A DNA stretch of 36,299 nt from an uncultured Oscillospiraceae bacterium (GTDB taxonomy: Bacteria > Bacillota_A > Clostridia > Oscillospirales > Oscillospiraceae): assembly GCA_910579155.1 (NCBI GenBank), contig CAJTTS010000026.1, positions 1 through 36,299 of the forward strand, read 5' to 3'. Of this stretch, positions 5,736-13,115 are shown piece after piece; positions within the stretch are counted from its first letter, which is position 1, and each line of letters begins with the position of its first letter. The notes under the pieces are model-generated. The model was not told the DNA's origin. It was given only the letters and a program-made list of their open reading frames with translations, and searched no databases. The position numbers were made by a program, and so were the translations under genes.

Positions 5736-6551
5736 ATGAAAAAAGCGGCGTTTATCGGCGTGGGCAATATGGGCGGAGCGCTGGCCAGGGCGGCCTGCCG
5801 GGCCATAGGGCCGGAGCAAGTTGTGTTGGTCAACCGCACCCCTGCCAAAGCGGAGGCGCTGGCGGCGGAATTGGGTTGTGCGGTGGCAAAAAGCAATGCC
5901 GACGCGGTGCGGGGAGCGGAATACATTTTCCTGGGTGTGAAACCCCAAATGATGCGCCCGCTACTGAATACGCTGGCTCCGGTGTTGGCGGAGTGCAGCG
6001 AGAGCAGGGTGCTGGTGTCCATGGCCGCCGGTCTGCGGATCGGGGATATGCACCCCCATCTGAGGGGGGCGGGGGATGATGTGCCCATAGTGCGCATCAT
6101 GCCCAACACCTGCGTGGCCATTGGCAAGGGAATGACCGCAATATCCACCGATGAGTGGTGGGATGAGTCCGTGTTCGAGGGCGTGGAGGAGATCCTGTCC
6201 GCCACGGGCAAGGTAGAGCGGATCAGCGAGGACCTGATGGACCAGTTCTCCGCCGTGGCGGGGTGCGGCCCCGCTTTTGTATACCCCTATATCGAGGCAC
6301 TGGCGGACGGCGGCGTGATGACCGGCCTGCCCCGCAAGCAGGCGGTGGAGTACGCCGCCCAGATGGTACTGGGGGCCGCAGCTATGGTACTGGAGAGCGG
6401 CAAGCACCCCGGCCGACTGAAGGACGAGGTGTGTTCCCCCGGAGGTTCCACCATCGCCGGGGTGGCGGAGCTGGAGCGGGGCGGCCTGCGGGCTGCGGCC
6501 ATCAACGCGGTGCTGGCCGCTTACAAGCGCGGGACGGAGTTGGGCAAATAA
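5736..6551 (+). CDS. proC: Pyrroline-5-carboxylate reductase
   Basis: Reduces 1-pyrroline-5-carboxylate to proline with NAD(P)H. 271 residues, the family's usual length. The N-terminal Rossmann fold begins AAFIGVGNMGGAL (dinucleotide binding), followed by NRTPAKAEAL, FLGVKPQM and SMAAGLRI; RIMPNTCVAIGKGMT marks the end of the domain. The C-terminal dimerisation and substrate domain carries FSAVAGCGPAFVYPYIEALADG and the family signature DEVCSPGGSTIAGVAELE. Start ATG 5736 is chosen because it gives the canonical N-terminus; the ribosome binding site upstream is weak (AGAAAGCTGTG). No other proline genes are adjacent. Confidence 0.96.
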   Translation: MKKAAFIGVGNMGGALARAACRAIGPEQVVLVNRTPAKAEALAAELGCAVAKSNADAVRGAEYIFLGVKPQMMRPLLNTLAPVLAECSESRVLVSMAAGLRIGDMHPHLRGAGDDVPIVRIMPNTCVAIGKGMTAISTDEWWDESVFEGVEEILSATGKVERISEDLMDQFSAVAGCGPAFVYPYIEALADGGVMTGLPRKQAVEYAAQMVLGAAAMVLESGKHPGRLKDEVCSPGGSTIAGVAELERGGLRAAAINAVLAAYKRGTELGK

Positions 6552-6553
6552 TT

Positions 6554-6592
6554 ATTCCCCCTGCCGCTGTGCGGCAGGGGGAATTATTTTAC
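6554..6592. terminator. Bidirectional terminator between proC and yebC
   Basis: ATTCCCCCTGCCGC-TGT-GCGGCAGGGGGAAT (6554-6584), then TATTTTAC; on the minus strand the other side is also AT-rich. The two genes converge on it. Confidence 0.9.
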
Positions 6593-7314
6593 TCGTCCCA
6601 GTTGTGCCAGATGTTCTGAATGTCGTCGTTGTCCTCCATGGTGTCGATAAGCTTTTCCATGTTTTTGATGTCTTTCTCATCAGACAGGGTGACGTAGTTC
6701 TGGGGCACCATCTCCACCTTGGCGGAAGCAAACACGTAACCCTTTTCCTCCATGGCTGCCACCACGGCGGCGAAAGCGTCCGGATCGGTGTAGACGGTGA
6801 AACAGTCCTCATCTGCCTCAAAATCCGCCGCGCCGCAGTCCAGAGCGTCCATCATGGACACTTCCTCGTCCAAATCCTCGCGCTCAATCACCAGCACGCC
6901 CTTTTGGTCGAAGGACCAGGACACGCAGCCGGTGGCGCCCAGGTTGCCGCCGAACTTGTCGAAGTAGTGGCGCACGTCGGAAGCGGTGCGGTTGCGGTTG
7001 TCGGTCAGCGTCTCCACGATGACGGCCACGCCGCCGGGGCCGTACCCCTCATAGGTAATGGCCTCGTAGTCGTTGGCGTTGCCGGAGCCCACGGCCTTCT
7101 CAATGGTGCGCTTGATGTTGTCGTTGGGCATGTTGGCCGCCCGGGCCTTGGCGATGACGGTGGCCAGACGGGAGTTATTGTTGGGGTCGCCGGAGCCGCC
7201 GGTCTTAACGGCCACAATGATCTCACGGGCGATTTTGGTAAACGCCTGGGATCGCTTGGCGTCGGCCGCGCCCTTGGTCTTTTGGATGTTATGCCACTTG
7301 GAATGTCCTGACAT
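6589..7314 (-). CDS. yebC: YebC/PmpR family protein
   Basis: 241 residues starting at ATG 7314 with the family hallmark MSGHSKWHNIQKTKGAADAK. Other conserved blocks are FTKIAREI, NSRLATVIAKARAANMPNDN, the glycine turn YEGYGPGGVAVIVE, NRNRTASDVRHYFDKFGGNLG, and CVSWSFDQKG. The family was long labelled a transcriptional regulator; later work on bacterial and mitochondrial (TACO1) members points to translation, especially at proline-rich stretches, so the label should stay neutral. Length and domain order are normal. It is transcribed alone, away from ruvABC, its neighbour in many proteobacteria. A promoter lies at 7371-7399. Confidence 0.95.
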   Translation of the reverse strand: MSGHSKWHNIQKTKGAADAKRSQAFTKIAREIIVAVKTGGSGDPNNNSRLATVIAKARAANMPNDNIKRTIEKAVGSGNANDYEAITYEGYGPGGVAVIVETLTDNRNRTASDVRHYFDKFGGNLGATGCVSWSFDQKGVLVIEREDLDEEVSMMDALDCGAADFEADEDCFTVYTDPDAFAAVVAAMEEKGYVFASAKVEMVPQNYVTLSDEKDIKNMEKLIDTMEDNDDIQNIWHNWDE

Positions 7315-7370
7315 GGAAATCGTTCCCTTCTTGTGAGGTGTAAGCCATATAGGCAGAAAATTCACCCAAC

Positions 7371-7399
7371 AATATAGCACACTCCGGCCTACTTTTCAA
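7371..7399 (-). promoter_or_regulatory. Promoter of yebC
   Basis: On the minus strand TTGAAA (7399-7394), 17-nt spacer, TATATT (7376-7371). The -35 box lies within the last codons of the upstream small gene. Confidence 0.65.
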
Positions 7400-7688
7400 C
7401 CCCTCGGGCAGAAAACTTGTGCCGGAACGCCTTTTCGGAAAAGGGAAGAGGTTTTCCGCCTCTTTCGTGGTATGCGTCGATGGAGGCCCCGATCAGTGCA
7501 TAGCATTCTACATCGGATAGGGCCTTGTCGTTAACGATATTGTGAACCTGGGCCTTTAAATAGAGTGAGTTGAGCGTAGAGTCCCGGAGAAGCTGATTGG
7601 GAAATTCTTTGCTCTCAAAATATGCCAGGAGAGATCGCCCGATCTCCTGTGCGAATTGGTCTCCAAAGATTGCAGTATCGGTATCCAT
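7389..7688 (-). CDS. Hypothetical protein, 99 aa, divergent from an XRE regulator
   Basis: I do not recognise this protein. ATG 7688 is preceded by AGAGGAG with 5-6 nt spacing, so expression is likely. The 99 residues are soluble and mostly helical: an acidic start (MDTDTAIFGDQFAQEIG), LLAYFESKEFPNQLL, LYLKAQVHNIVNDKALSDVECYALIGASIDAYH, and a basic tail (FSEKAFRHKFSARG). No membrane segment, cysteine cluster or catalytic motif is visible. It is divergently transcribed from an XRE-type regulator and shares an intergenic region with two palindromic operators, which suggests joint regulation and possibly an antitoxin/partner arrangement, although nothing toxin-like is evident. Confidence 0.65.
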   Translation of the reverse strand: MDTDTAIFGDQFAQEIGRSLLAYFESKEFPNQLLRDSTLNSLYLKAQVHNIVNDKALSDVECYALIGASIDAYHERGGKPLPFSEKAFRHKFSARGVEK

Positions 7689-7710
7689 ATTTTCTCCTCT
7701 AAATATTCGG

Positions 7711-7782
7711 TTGACATTTAGAGAATGTCAACATGTGAACAGGATAACATAAAATCATCCATATGACAAGCACAAAATGTCA
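7711..7782. promoter_or_regulatory. Divergent operator region with two palindromes
   Basis: TTGACAT-N7-ATGTCAA (7711-7731) is a perfect 21-nt dyad whose two arms are each a TTGACA -35 box, one per strand. A second, weaker dyad TGACA-N9-TGTCA lies at 7764-7782 and touches the AGGGGTG ribosome binding site of the XRE gene. The XRE protein is the obvious candidate ligand (inference). The matching -10 boxes are poor. Confidence 0.6.
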
Positions 7783-7793
7783 GGGGTGATGGA

Positions 7794-8060
7794 GTGTACA
7801 AAAACTATGGGCCGGATGGCCGCCGCAATCTCTGTGGTATGCGCGTGTCTGAACTGCGTAAAAAGATAAGACCAGTCGTTTCCCAACGTGCATTGGCGGA
7901 TATGCTTCAATTGGCTGGGCTGGATGTAGACAAAAATGCGGTCCAGCGTATTGAGAGCGGTAAACGGTTTGTTACTGACATTGAATTGAAAGCTTTAGCC
8001 CAAGTTCTGGGCGTGACAGTGGAAAAATTGCTAAATGATGAAGAGAAGCCCCCAGCTTGA
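7794..8060 (+). CDS. XRE-family helix-turn-helix regulator
   Basis: 88 residues from GTG 7794, with AGGGGTG about 5 nt upstream; the nearby ATG at 7789 is out of frame, while ATG 7839 in frame would give a shorter protein that begins right at the HTH. The domain runs from about residue 17: MRVSELRKKIRPVVSQRALAD, then DKNAVQRIESGKRFVTDIELKALAQVLGVTVEKLL, a standard cro/C1-type fold with the recognition helix around NAVQRIESG. No second domain is present, so it acts as a DNA-binding dimer at operators such as the palindromes upstream. The stop codon lies in the loop of a strong terminator hairpin. Confidence 0.85.
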   Translation: MYKNYGPDGRRNLCGMRVSELRKKIRPVVSQRALADMLQLAGLDVDKNAVQRIESGKRFVTDIELKALAQVLGVTVEKLLNDEEKPPA

Positions 8061-8083
8061 GCCGGGGGCTTCTCTTCATTCTT
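8041..8083 (+). terminator. Terminator of the XRE gene
   Basis: AAGAGAAGCCCCC (8041-8053) pairs exactly with 8064-8076; CATTCTTC follows. The last codons and stop of the gene are inside the hairpin. Confidence 0.8.
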
Positions 8084-8156
8084 CGCCGTTGGTTGCCGGG
8101 CGGAAACCTCGTAGTTTTTGCCCCGTCCGTAGCAAACTAAAAGTTCTTTTTCGCTT

Positions 8157-8178
8157 CCTTTTTCTTATAAGAAAAAGG
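8157..8178. repeat. Perfect 22-bp palindrome downstream of pgi
   Basis: Arms CCTTTTTCTTA meet without a loop (8157-8178). It lies in a 150-nt gap with no gene, between the XRE terminator and the pgi stop; it may act as a terminator for pgi on the minus strand. Confidence 0.45.
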
Positions 8179-8209
8179 AGGAAAGCTTGAAAGCGGCGCT
8201 ACACTTCCC

Positions 8210-9472
8210 TCAGGGCTTCCCAAGCAGGGCGAACATGTTCTTCTTGTACGCCTCCACGCCGGGCTGGTTGAAGGGGTTGACTCCCAGCACGTGCCCGCTG
8301 ATGCCGCAGGAGAGCTCGAAGAAGTAGAACAGCTCGCCCAGAGCGCGCACGCTCATATTGTCCATGCGCAGGACGATGGAGGGTGCGCCGCCGTCCTTAT
8401 GGGCGGCCAGGGTGCCCTGAAAGGCCATTTCACGGACAAAGCTCAGCGGCTTGCCCGCCAGATAGTTCAGGTTATCCCCGTTGTCGTCGCTGTAAGGGAT
8501 GGCGATGTCACACCCGGTGTCGTCCACATAGATGACCGTCTCGAACAGGTGCCGCTCGCCGTCCTGGATATACTGTCCCAGGGAGTGCAGGTCGGTGGTG
8601 AACTGGGCGGAGGCGGGGAAGATGCCCTTGCCGTCCTTGCCCTCGGACTCGCCGAAGAGCTGCTTGAGCCACTCGCCCACGAAGGAATAGGACGGCTCGT
8701 AAGAGCAGAACAGCTCGATTTTCTTGCCCTGGCGGTACAGCAGGTTTCGTGCGGCCACGTACTGCCACACGGGGTTGGACATGTCCCGTTTGTCAAAGGC
8801 GTTCATGGCGTCAGCGGCGCCGCCCATCAACTCGTCGATATCGGCGCCGCTCACAGCGATGGGCAGCAGACCCACGGCGGACAACACGGAGAACCGGCCG
8901 CCCACGTCGTCGGGCACCACGAAGGTCTGCCAGCCGTTGGAGTCAGCCAGGGTTTTCAGCGCGCCCCGGGCCTTGTCGGTGGTGGCGTAGATGCGCTCGT
9001 TGGCCTTCTCGCCGTACTGCTTCACCAGCAGGTCCCGGAATACCCGGAAGGCTACGGCGGGCTCGGTGGTGCCGCCGGACTTGGAGATCACGTTGATGGA
9101 CCAGTCCCGGTCGTCCAGCTTGCGGATGACCGTGTCCAACTGGTTGGGGCTGAGGGAGCAACCCACGAAGCAAATCTCCGGTCCATCGGAGGGGAACACC
9201 TCCAGGGCGGCCCGGGCGCCCAGGTAGGAGCCGCCGATGCCGATGACCACCAGCACCTGGGAGTCCTGACGAATTTTGGCGGCAGCCTTCTGGATGCGGG
9301 CGAACTCGTCCTTGTCATAGTTCTCGGGCAGACGCACCCAACCTGTGAAGTCGGAGCCGAGCGCGGCGGGATCATACAGCTTGGCGTGGGCGGTCTCCAC
9401 CTCGGGGGCCATGGCGTTGATCTGATCGTGGGAGATTACGCCCTCCAGGTTGGACAGGTCTAGTTTCAGCAT
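8210..9472 (-). CDS. pgi: Glucose-6-phosphate isomerase
   Basis: Interconverts glucose 6-phosphate and fructose 6-phosphate in glycolysis and gluconeogenesis. 420 residues, the shorter Gram-positive form. Seen are VIGIGGSYLGARA near residue 75, the sugar-phosphate SIS motif SKSGGTTEPAVAFR, the family signature VPDDVGGRFSVLSAVG, and the C-terminal signature SCGISGHVLGVNPFNQPGVEAYK containing the catalytic region. ATG 9472 follows TTGAGGAG. It is the last gene of a probable glgP-glucokinase-pgi unit (93 nt after the kinase stop, no clear promoter between), which feeds glucosyl units released from glycogen and free glucose into glycolysis. Confidence 0.95.
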   Translation of the reverse strand: MLKLDLSNLEGVISHDQINAMAPEVETAHAKLYDPAALGSDFTGWVRLPENYDKDEFARIQKAAAKIRQDSQVLVVIGIGGSYLGARAALEVFPSDGPEICFVGCSLSPNQLDTVIRKLDDRDWSINVISKSGGTTEPAVAFRVFRDLLVKQYGEKANERIYATTDKARGALKTLADSNGWQTFVVPDDVGGRFSVLSAVGLLPIAVSGADIDELMGGAADAMNAFDKRDMSNPVWQYVAARNLLYRQGKKIELFCSYEPSYSFVGEWLKQLFGESEGKDGKGIFPASAQFTTDLHSLGQYIQDGERHLFETVIYVDDTGCDIAIPYSDDNGDNLNYLAGKPLSFVREMAFQGTLAAHKDGGAPSIVLRMDNMSVRALGELFYFFELSCGISGHVLGVNPFNQPGVEAYKKNMFALLGKP

Positions 9473-9565
9473 GGTGGATCACTCCTCAATTCATTTTTTG
9501 TGATGGCTGCTCTTATGGGATGGAAATGATATGGTTTGTTTACCCTCCCGGGGAAAAATGATACG

Positions 9566-10474
9566 TTATTCGGAGAAGAACAGGGCCGCGCCGCCGTAAA
9601 TGCCCGCATTGTTGCCCAATTGGGCCTGGGCGAAGCGCACATCGCCGCAAGGCGCGAAAGCGTTGGCCTTGAACGCGGCCTCCACGGGGTCCAACAGGGC
9701 GCTGCCTGCGGCGGACACGCCGCCGCCCAGCAGGATGATCTCGGGATTGACGATGCAACTGACGATGACCGCCGCCCAGCCCAGGGCCGCGGCGGCTTCG
9801 TTCACCACCGCCTGAGCATTTTGATCTCCGGCGGCCGCAGCGTCATACACGTCCTTGGCGTTGACCTTTTCCATCTCCTTGAAGGGGGAGAAGGCTTTCG
9901 CGGCCCGGATGATGCCGGTGGCGGAGGCGGTGGCTTCCAGGCAGCCCTTCCGGCCGCAGCCGCACTGCCAATCGGTGTGGAAGGGGACCGGGATATGGCC
10001 TACCTCGCCGCCGCCGCCGGTGGCTCCGGCGATGATGCGGCCGTCGCAGACGATACCGGCCCCCACGCCGGTGCCCACGGTGAACATCACCAGGTTGCGG
10101 CAGCCCTTGCCGCCCCCCTGCCAGCACTCGCCCAAGGCGGCCAGGTTGGCGTCGTTGGCCACCTTGACAGGGACGCTGGCCCGGCTGGAGAGCTCCTGCG
10201 CAATATTCAGGTTCTCCCAGCCCAGATTGGCGCATTGAATCACCCTGGACTCATCCACAATGGGGCCGGGGACTCCCACCCCTGCGCCCACGCACCGGCA
10301 ATCGGGAAAAGACTCCATCACTTGGCGCATATGGCCGGCGATGTCGTCAAAGGTGGCGCCGATGTCCCGGAAGGTGGGGAACTCCCGTTTGTCCAGCAGC
10401 TCCCCCTCCCGGCTCACCAGCCCCAGTTTGACGGTGGTGCCGCCGATGTCCACGCCAAAGCATACCTGTTTCAC
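9566..10474 (-). CDS. glk: ROK-family glucokinase
   Basis: Phosphorylates glucose to glucose 6-phosphate with ATP. 302 residues from GTG 10474, which has AAGGAGG 8 nt upstream. The N-terminal ATP-phosphate motif is GVDIGGTTVKLGL; GVGVPGPI and VANDANLAALGE are the sugar-binding and catalytic-Asp segments; TVGTGVGAGI is the second phosphate loop. HIPVPFHTDWQCGCGRKGCLEA carries the ROK zinc site CxCGxxGCxE and lacks nothing, so it is an enzyme rather than a regulator; no HTH domain is present at the N-terminus. It follows glgP by 39 nt and precedes pgi. Glucokinase rather than another hexokinase is inferred from motif set and neighbours. Confidence 0.88.
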   Translation of the reverse strand: MKQVCFGVDIGGTTVKLGLVSREGELLDKREFPTFRDIGATFDDIAGHMRQVMESFPDCRCVGAGVGVPGPIVDESRVIQCANLGWENLNIAQELSSRASVPVKVANDANLAALGECWQGGGKGCRNLVMFTVGTGVGAGIVCDGRIIAGATGGGGEVGHIPVPFHTDWQCGCGRKGCLEATASATGIIRAAKAFSPFKEMEKVNAKDVYDAAAAGDQNAQAVVNEAAAALGWAAVIVSCIVNPEIILLGGGVSAAGSALLDPVEAAFKANAFAPCGDVRFAQAQLGNNAGIYGGAALFFSE

Positions 10475-10513
10475 GCTCCAAACCTCCTTATTCTTATGTG
10501 CCGCCTGGGCGGT

Positions 10514-12910
10514 TTACTTGAGATACCAGATGTTCCGGGCGTATTCTTCCACGGCCCGGTCGGCGGAGAAGAAGCCCGCCTTGGCGATGTTCACCAGAGA
10601 CATCCGGTTGAACCGGGGCTTGTCGCCGTAGATGGCGGACACGTCCCGCTGGGCCCGGACGTAATCGTGGAAGTCGGCCAGACACATATAGGGATCGGCA
10701 GGGCCTTTGTGGTTGGTGGTGAGGGAGTTGATGATGTCCTGGAATTGCATTCCGCTGATGCCGCGCCCGAGGAGGTCCATGACCGCCTTCAGCTCGGGAT
10801 CGTTGCGCACGTAGTCCAAGGGGTTGTAACCCCAGCGCCACAGGTCGTTGACCTCCTCGGTCTTCAGACCGAACAGGACGATGTTTTCGTCGCCCACCTG
10901 CTCGTGAATCTCCACATTCGCGCCGTCCAGGGTACCCAGGGTCACCGCGCCGTTAATCATCAGCTTCATGTTGCCGGTGCCGCTGGCCTCCTTACCGGCG
11001 ATGGAGATCTGCTCGGAAATCTCGGCGGCGGGGATGATGACCTCGGCCAGGGAGACCTTGTAGTCCTCCATAAAGACCACCTTCAGCTTATCCCGGCTGT
11101 CCGGGTCGCTGTTGACCAGCTTGGATACAGCCACGATGAGCTGGATGACCTGCTTGGCCATGATATAGCCGGCGGACGCCTTGGCGGCGAAGATAAAGGT
11201 GCGGGGCTGGAAGGGGGCGTGGGGGTTGCGCTTGATCTCCAGATACATATGGAGAATCTGGAGCACGTTGAGGAGCTGCCGCTTGTACTCGTGCAGCCGC
11301 TTGATCTGTACATCGAACAGGGAGTTGGGGTCCACCATGATGCCGTCCCGCTTGAGGATCAGGTCGGAAAGGCGCTTCTTGTTCTCCAGCTTGATGTCCT
11401 GGAGCTGCTGGAGCACCTTGGCGTCGTCCTTGTATTTGAGCAGCTTCTCCAACTGGGCGGAGTCGGTGACGAAGCCGTCGCCGATCAAGTCTTTCAGCAG
11501 GGCGGTGAGCTGGGGGTTGGACTGGCACAGCCAGCGGCGGTAGGCAATGCCGTTGGTAACGTTGCAGAAGTGGTCCGGCTCCATCTGGTAGTAATCCTGG
11601 AAGATGGAGTTGGTCAAAATCTCGGAGTGGAGCTTGGAAACGCCGTTGACCTTGTGGCAGCAGGCCAGGCACAGGTTGGCCATGCGAATCTCGTTTTTGC
11701 TGATAACCGCCATATACTCGATCTTGCCCATATCATTGCCGTAGAAGCCGTGGAGGTCCACCCGCAGGCGGCGGTCGATCTCCTGGACGATCTGGTAGAC
11801 CCGGGGAAGAAGCTGCTGGAACAGGCCCACATCCCACCGTTCCAGCGCCTCGCTCATGACTGTGTGGTTGGTATAGGACAGGGTACGGCAGGTGATGTCC
11901 CAGGCCTTATCCCAACTGTAGTTGTGCTCGTCCACCAGCAGGCGCATCAGCTCGGGCACGCACAGGGCGGGGTGGGTGTCGTTGATGTGGATGGAGACCT
12001 TCTCGGGCAAGTTGTCCAGGGTCTGATTGTCCCGCAGGTGCTTCTTGAGGATGGTCTGCACCGAGGCGGACACCAGCAGGTACTGCTGGCGCAGGCGCAA
12101 CCGCTTGCCCTCAATGTGGTCGTCGGAGGGGTAGAGCACCTTGGAGATGACCTCGGCCATGGTGTCGCCCTCCAGGGCCTTGGCGTAGTCGCCCCGGGAG
12201 AAGGCGGACATATCGAAACTCTTGGGGGACTTGGCAGACCACAGCACCAGGGGGTTTACCGCTTTGCTGTCGTGGCCGGAGATATACATATCGTTGGGCA
12301 CCGCCATGACGGACTGGAAGTCCACGTGTTTGATCCGGTACTTTCCGCCGTCCTCCCAGCCGTGAACGTTGCCGCCGAAGCGGACTTCTACCGCCTCGCC
12401 CTCGTGGGGGACCAGCCATACGTCGCCCATGCCCAGCCAGTCGTCGGGGAACTCCACCTGCCAGCCGTCCACGATCTTCTGCTTGAAGATGCCGAACTCA
12501 TAGCGGATGGAATAGCCCGTCATGGGCAGGGCCAGGCTGGAGGCGGAATCCATATAGCAGGAGGCCAGGCGGCCCAGGCCGCCGTTGCCCAGCCCGGCGT
12601 CCGGCTCCATTTCGTACAGGTCGTGGATGTCCACGCCGCACTTGGCCAGGGCCTTGGCGAACACGTCCTCTAGCCCCAGGTTGTAGAGGTTATTATGCAG
12701 GGAGGTGCCCACCAAAAACTCCATGGACATATAGTATACCTGTTTGCCCTGGTTGTTCTTGTAGAACTCGGCGCTTTTGCTGGCCAACATGCCGTTGACC
12801 ACATAGCACAGGGCGCGGTAGACCTGCTGGGGGGAGGCGGTTTCCATGGAGCAGCCATAGCGTACCAACAGCATTTCGTCTAGTTCTTTGATAATTTGTT
12901 TCTGATCCAT
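10514..12910 (-). CDS. glgP: Glycogen/maltodextrin phosphorylase
   Basis: Releases glucose 1-phosphate from the non-reducing ends of glycogen. 798 residues from ATG 12910; a GGAG sits 12 nt upstream, longer than usual, but the start MDQKQIIKELDEMLL fits the family. Seen are the N-terminal YYMSMEFLVGTSLHNNLYNLG, LGNGGLGRLASCYMDS, HINDTHPALCVPELMRLL, the FIFAAKASAGYIMAK region, and the pyridoxal-phosphate lysine motif EASGTGNMKLMINGAVTLGTLDGANVEI near residue 640. The gene starts a second glycogen unit, glgP-glk-pgi, with its own promoter (13022-13050) and a terminator inside the leader, so mobilisation can be controlled apart from synthesis. Confidence 0.95.
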   Translation of the reverse strand: MDQKQIIKELDEMLLVRYGCSMETASPQQVYRALCYVVNGMLASKSAEFYKNNQGKQVYYMSMEFLVGTSLHNNLYNLGLEDVFAKALAKCGVDIHDLYEMEPDAGLGNGGLGRLASCYMDSASSLALPMTGYSIRYEFGIFKQKIVDGWQVEFPDDWLGMGDVWLVPHEGEAVEVRFGGNVHGWEDGGKYRIKHVDFQSVMAVPNDMYISGHDSKAVNPLVLWSAKSPKSFDMSAFSRGDYAKALEGDTMAEVISKVLYPSDDHIEGKRLRLRQQYLLVSASVQTILKKHLRDNQTLDNLPEKVSIHINDTHPALCVPELMRLLVDEHNYSWDKAWDITCRTLSYTNHTVMSEALERWDVGLFQQLLPRVYQIVQEIDRRLRVDLHGFYGNDMGKIEYMAVISKNEIRMANLCLACCHKVNGVSKLHSEILTNSIFQDYYQMEPDHFCNVTNGIAYRRWLCQSNPQLTALLKDLIGDGFVTDSAQLEKLLKYKDDAKVLQQLQDIKLENKKRLSDLILKRDGIMVDPNSLFDVQIKRLHEYKRQLLNVLQILHMYLEIKRNPHAPFQPRTFIFAAKASAGYIMAKQVIQLIVAVSKLVNSDPDSRDKLKVVFMEDYKVSLAEVIIPAAEISEQISIAGKEASGTGNMKLMINGAVTLGTLDGANVEIHEQVGDENIVLFGLKTEEVNDLWRWGYNPLDYVRNDPELKAVMDLLGRGISGMQFQDIINSLTTNHKGPADPYMCLADFHDYVRAQRDVSAIYGDKPRFNRMSLVNIAKAGFFSADRAVEEYARNIWYLK

Positions 12911-12958
12911 ACGAAATATTAACTCCTTCTTGACCGGCAAAAAGCCGGGGAATTGATG

Positions 12959-12994
12959 AAAAAAGATCACAGTCCGCTCTCGCGGGCTGTGATC
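12959..12994 (-). terminator. Terminator inside the glgP leader
   Basis: On the minus strand GATCACAG-CCCGC, loop GAGA, GCGGACTGTGATC (12994-12965, one G-U pair) followed by TTTTTT (12964-12959). It lies after the glgP promoter and about 50 nt before the glgP start, so it would stop transcripts from that promoter unless relieved. Confidence 0.82.
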
Positions 12995-13021
12995 ACACAG
13001 GGCGCGATAATACGCCCTATT

Positions 13022-13050
13022 ATTATACCATAAAAGATGGGAGTTGTGCA
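13022..13050 (-). promoter_or_regulatory. Promoter of glgP-glk-pgi
   Basis: TGCACA (13050-13045), 17-nt spacer, TATAAT (13027-13022) on the minus strand. A small hairpin AGGGCG/CGCCCT (about 13018-12999) follows near the transcript start. Confidence 0.7.
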
Positions 13051-13115
13051 CTAAAATTTTTCACTTTTTCCTGACTTTGTGAAAAAAGAGAAAACAGGGA
13101 TAAATATTGAAAAAA

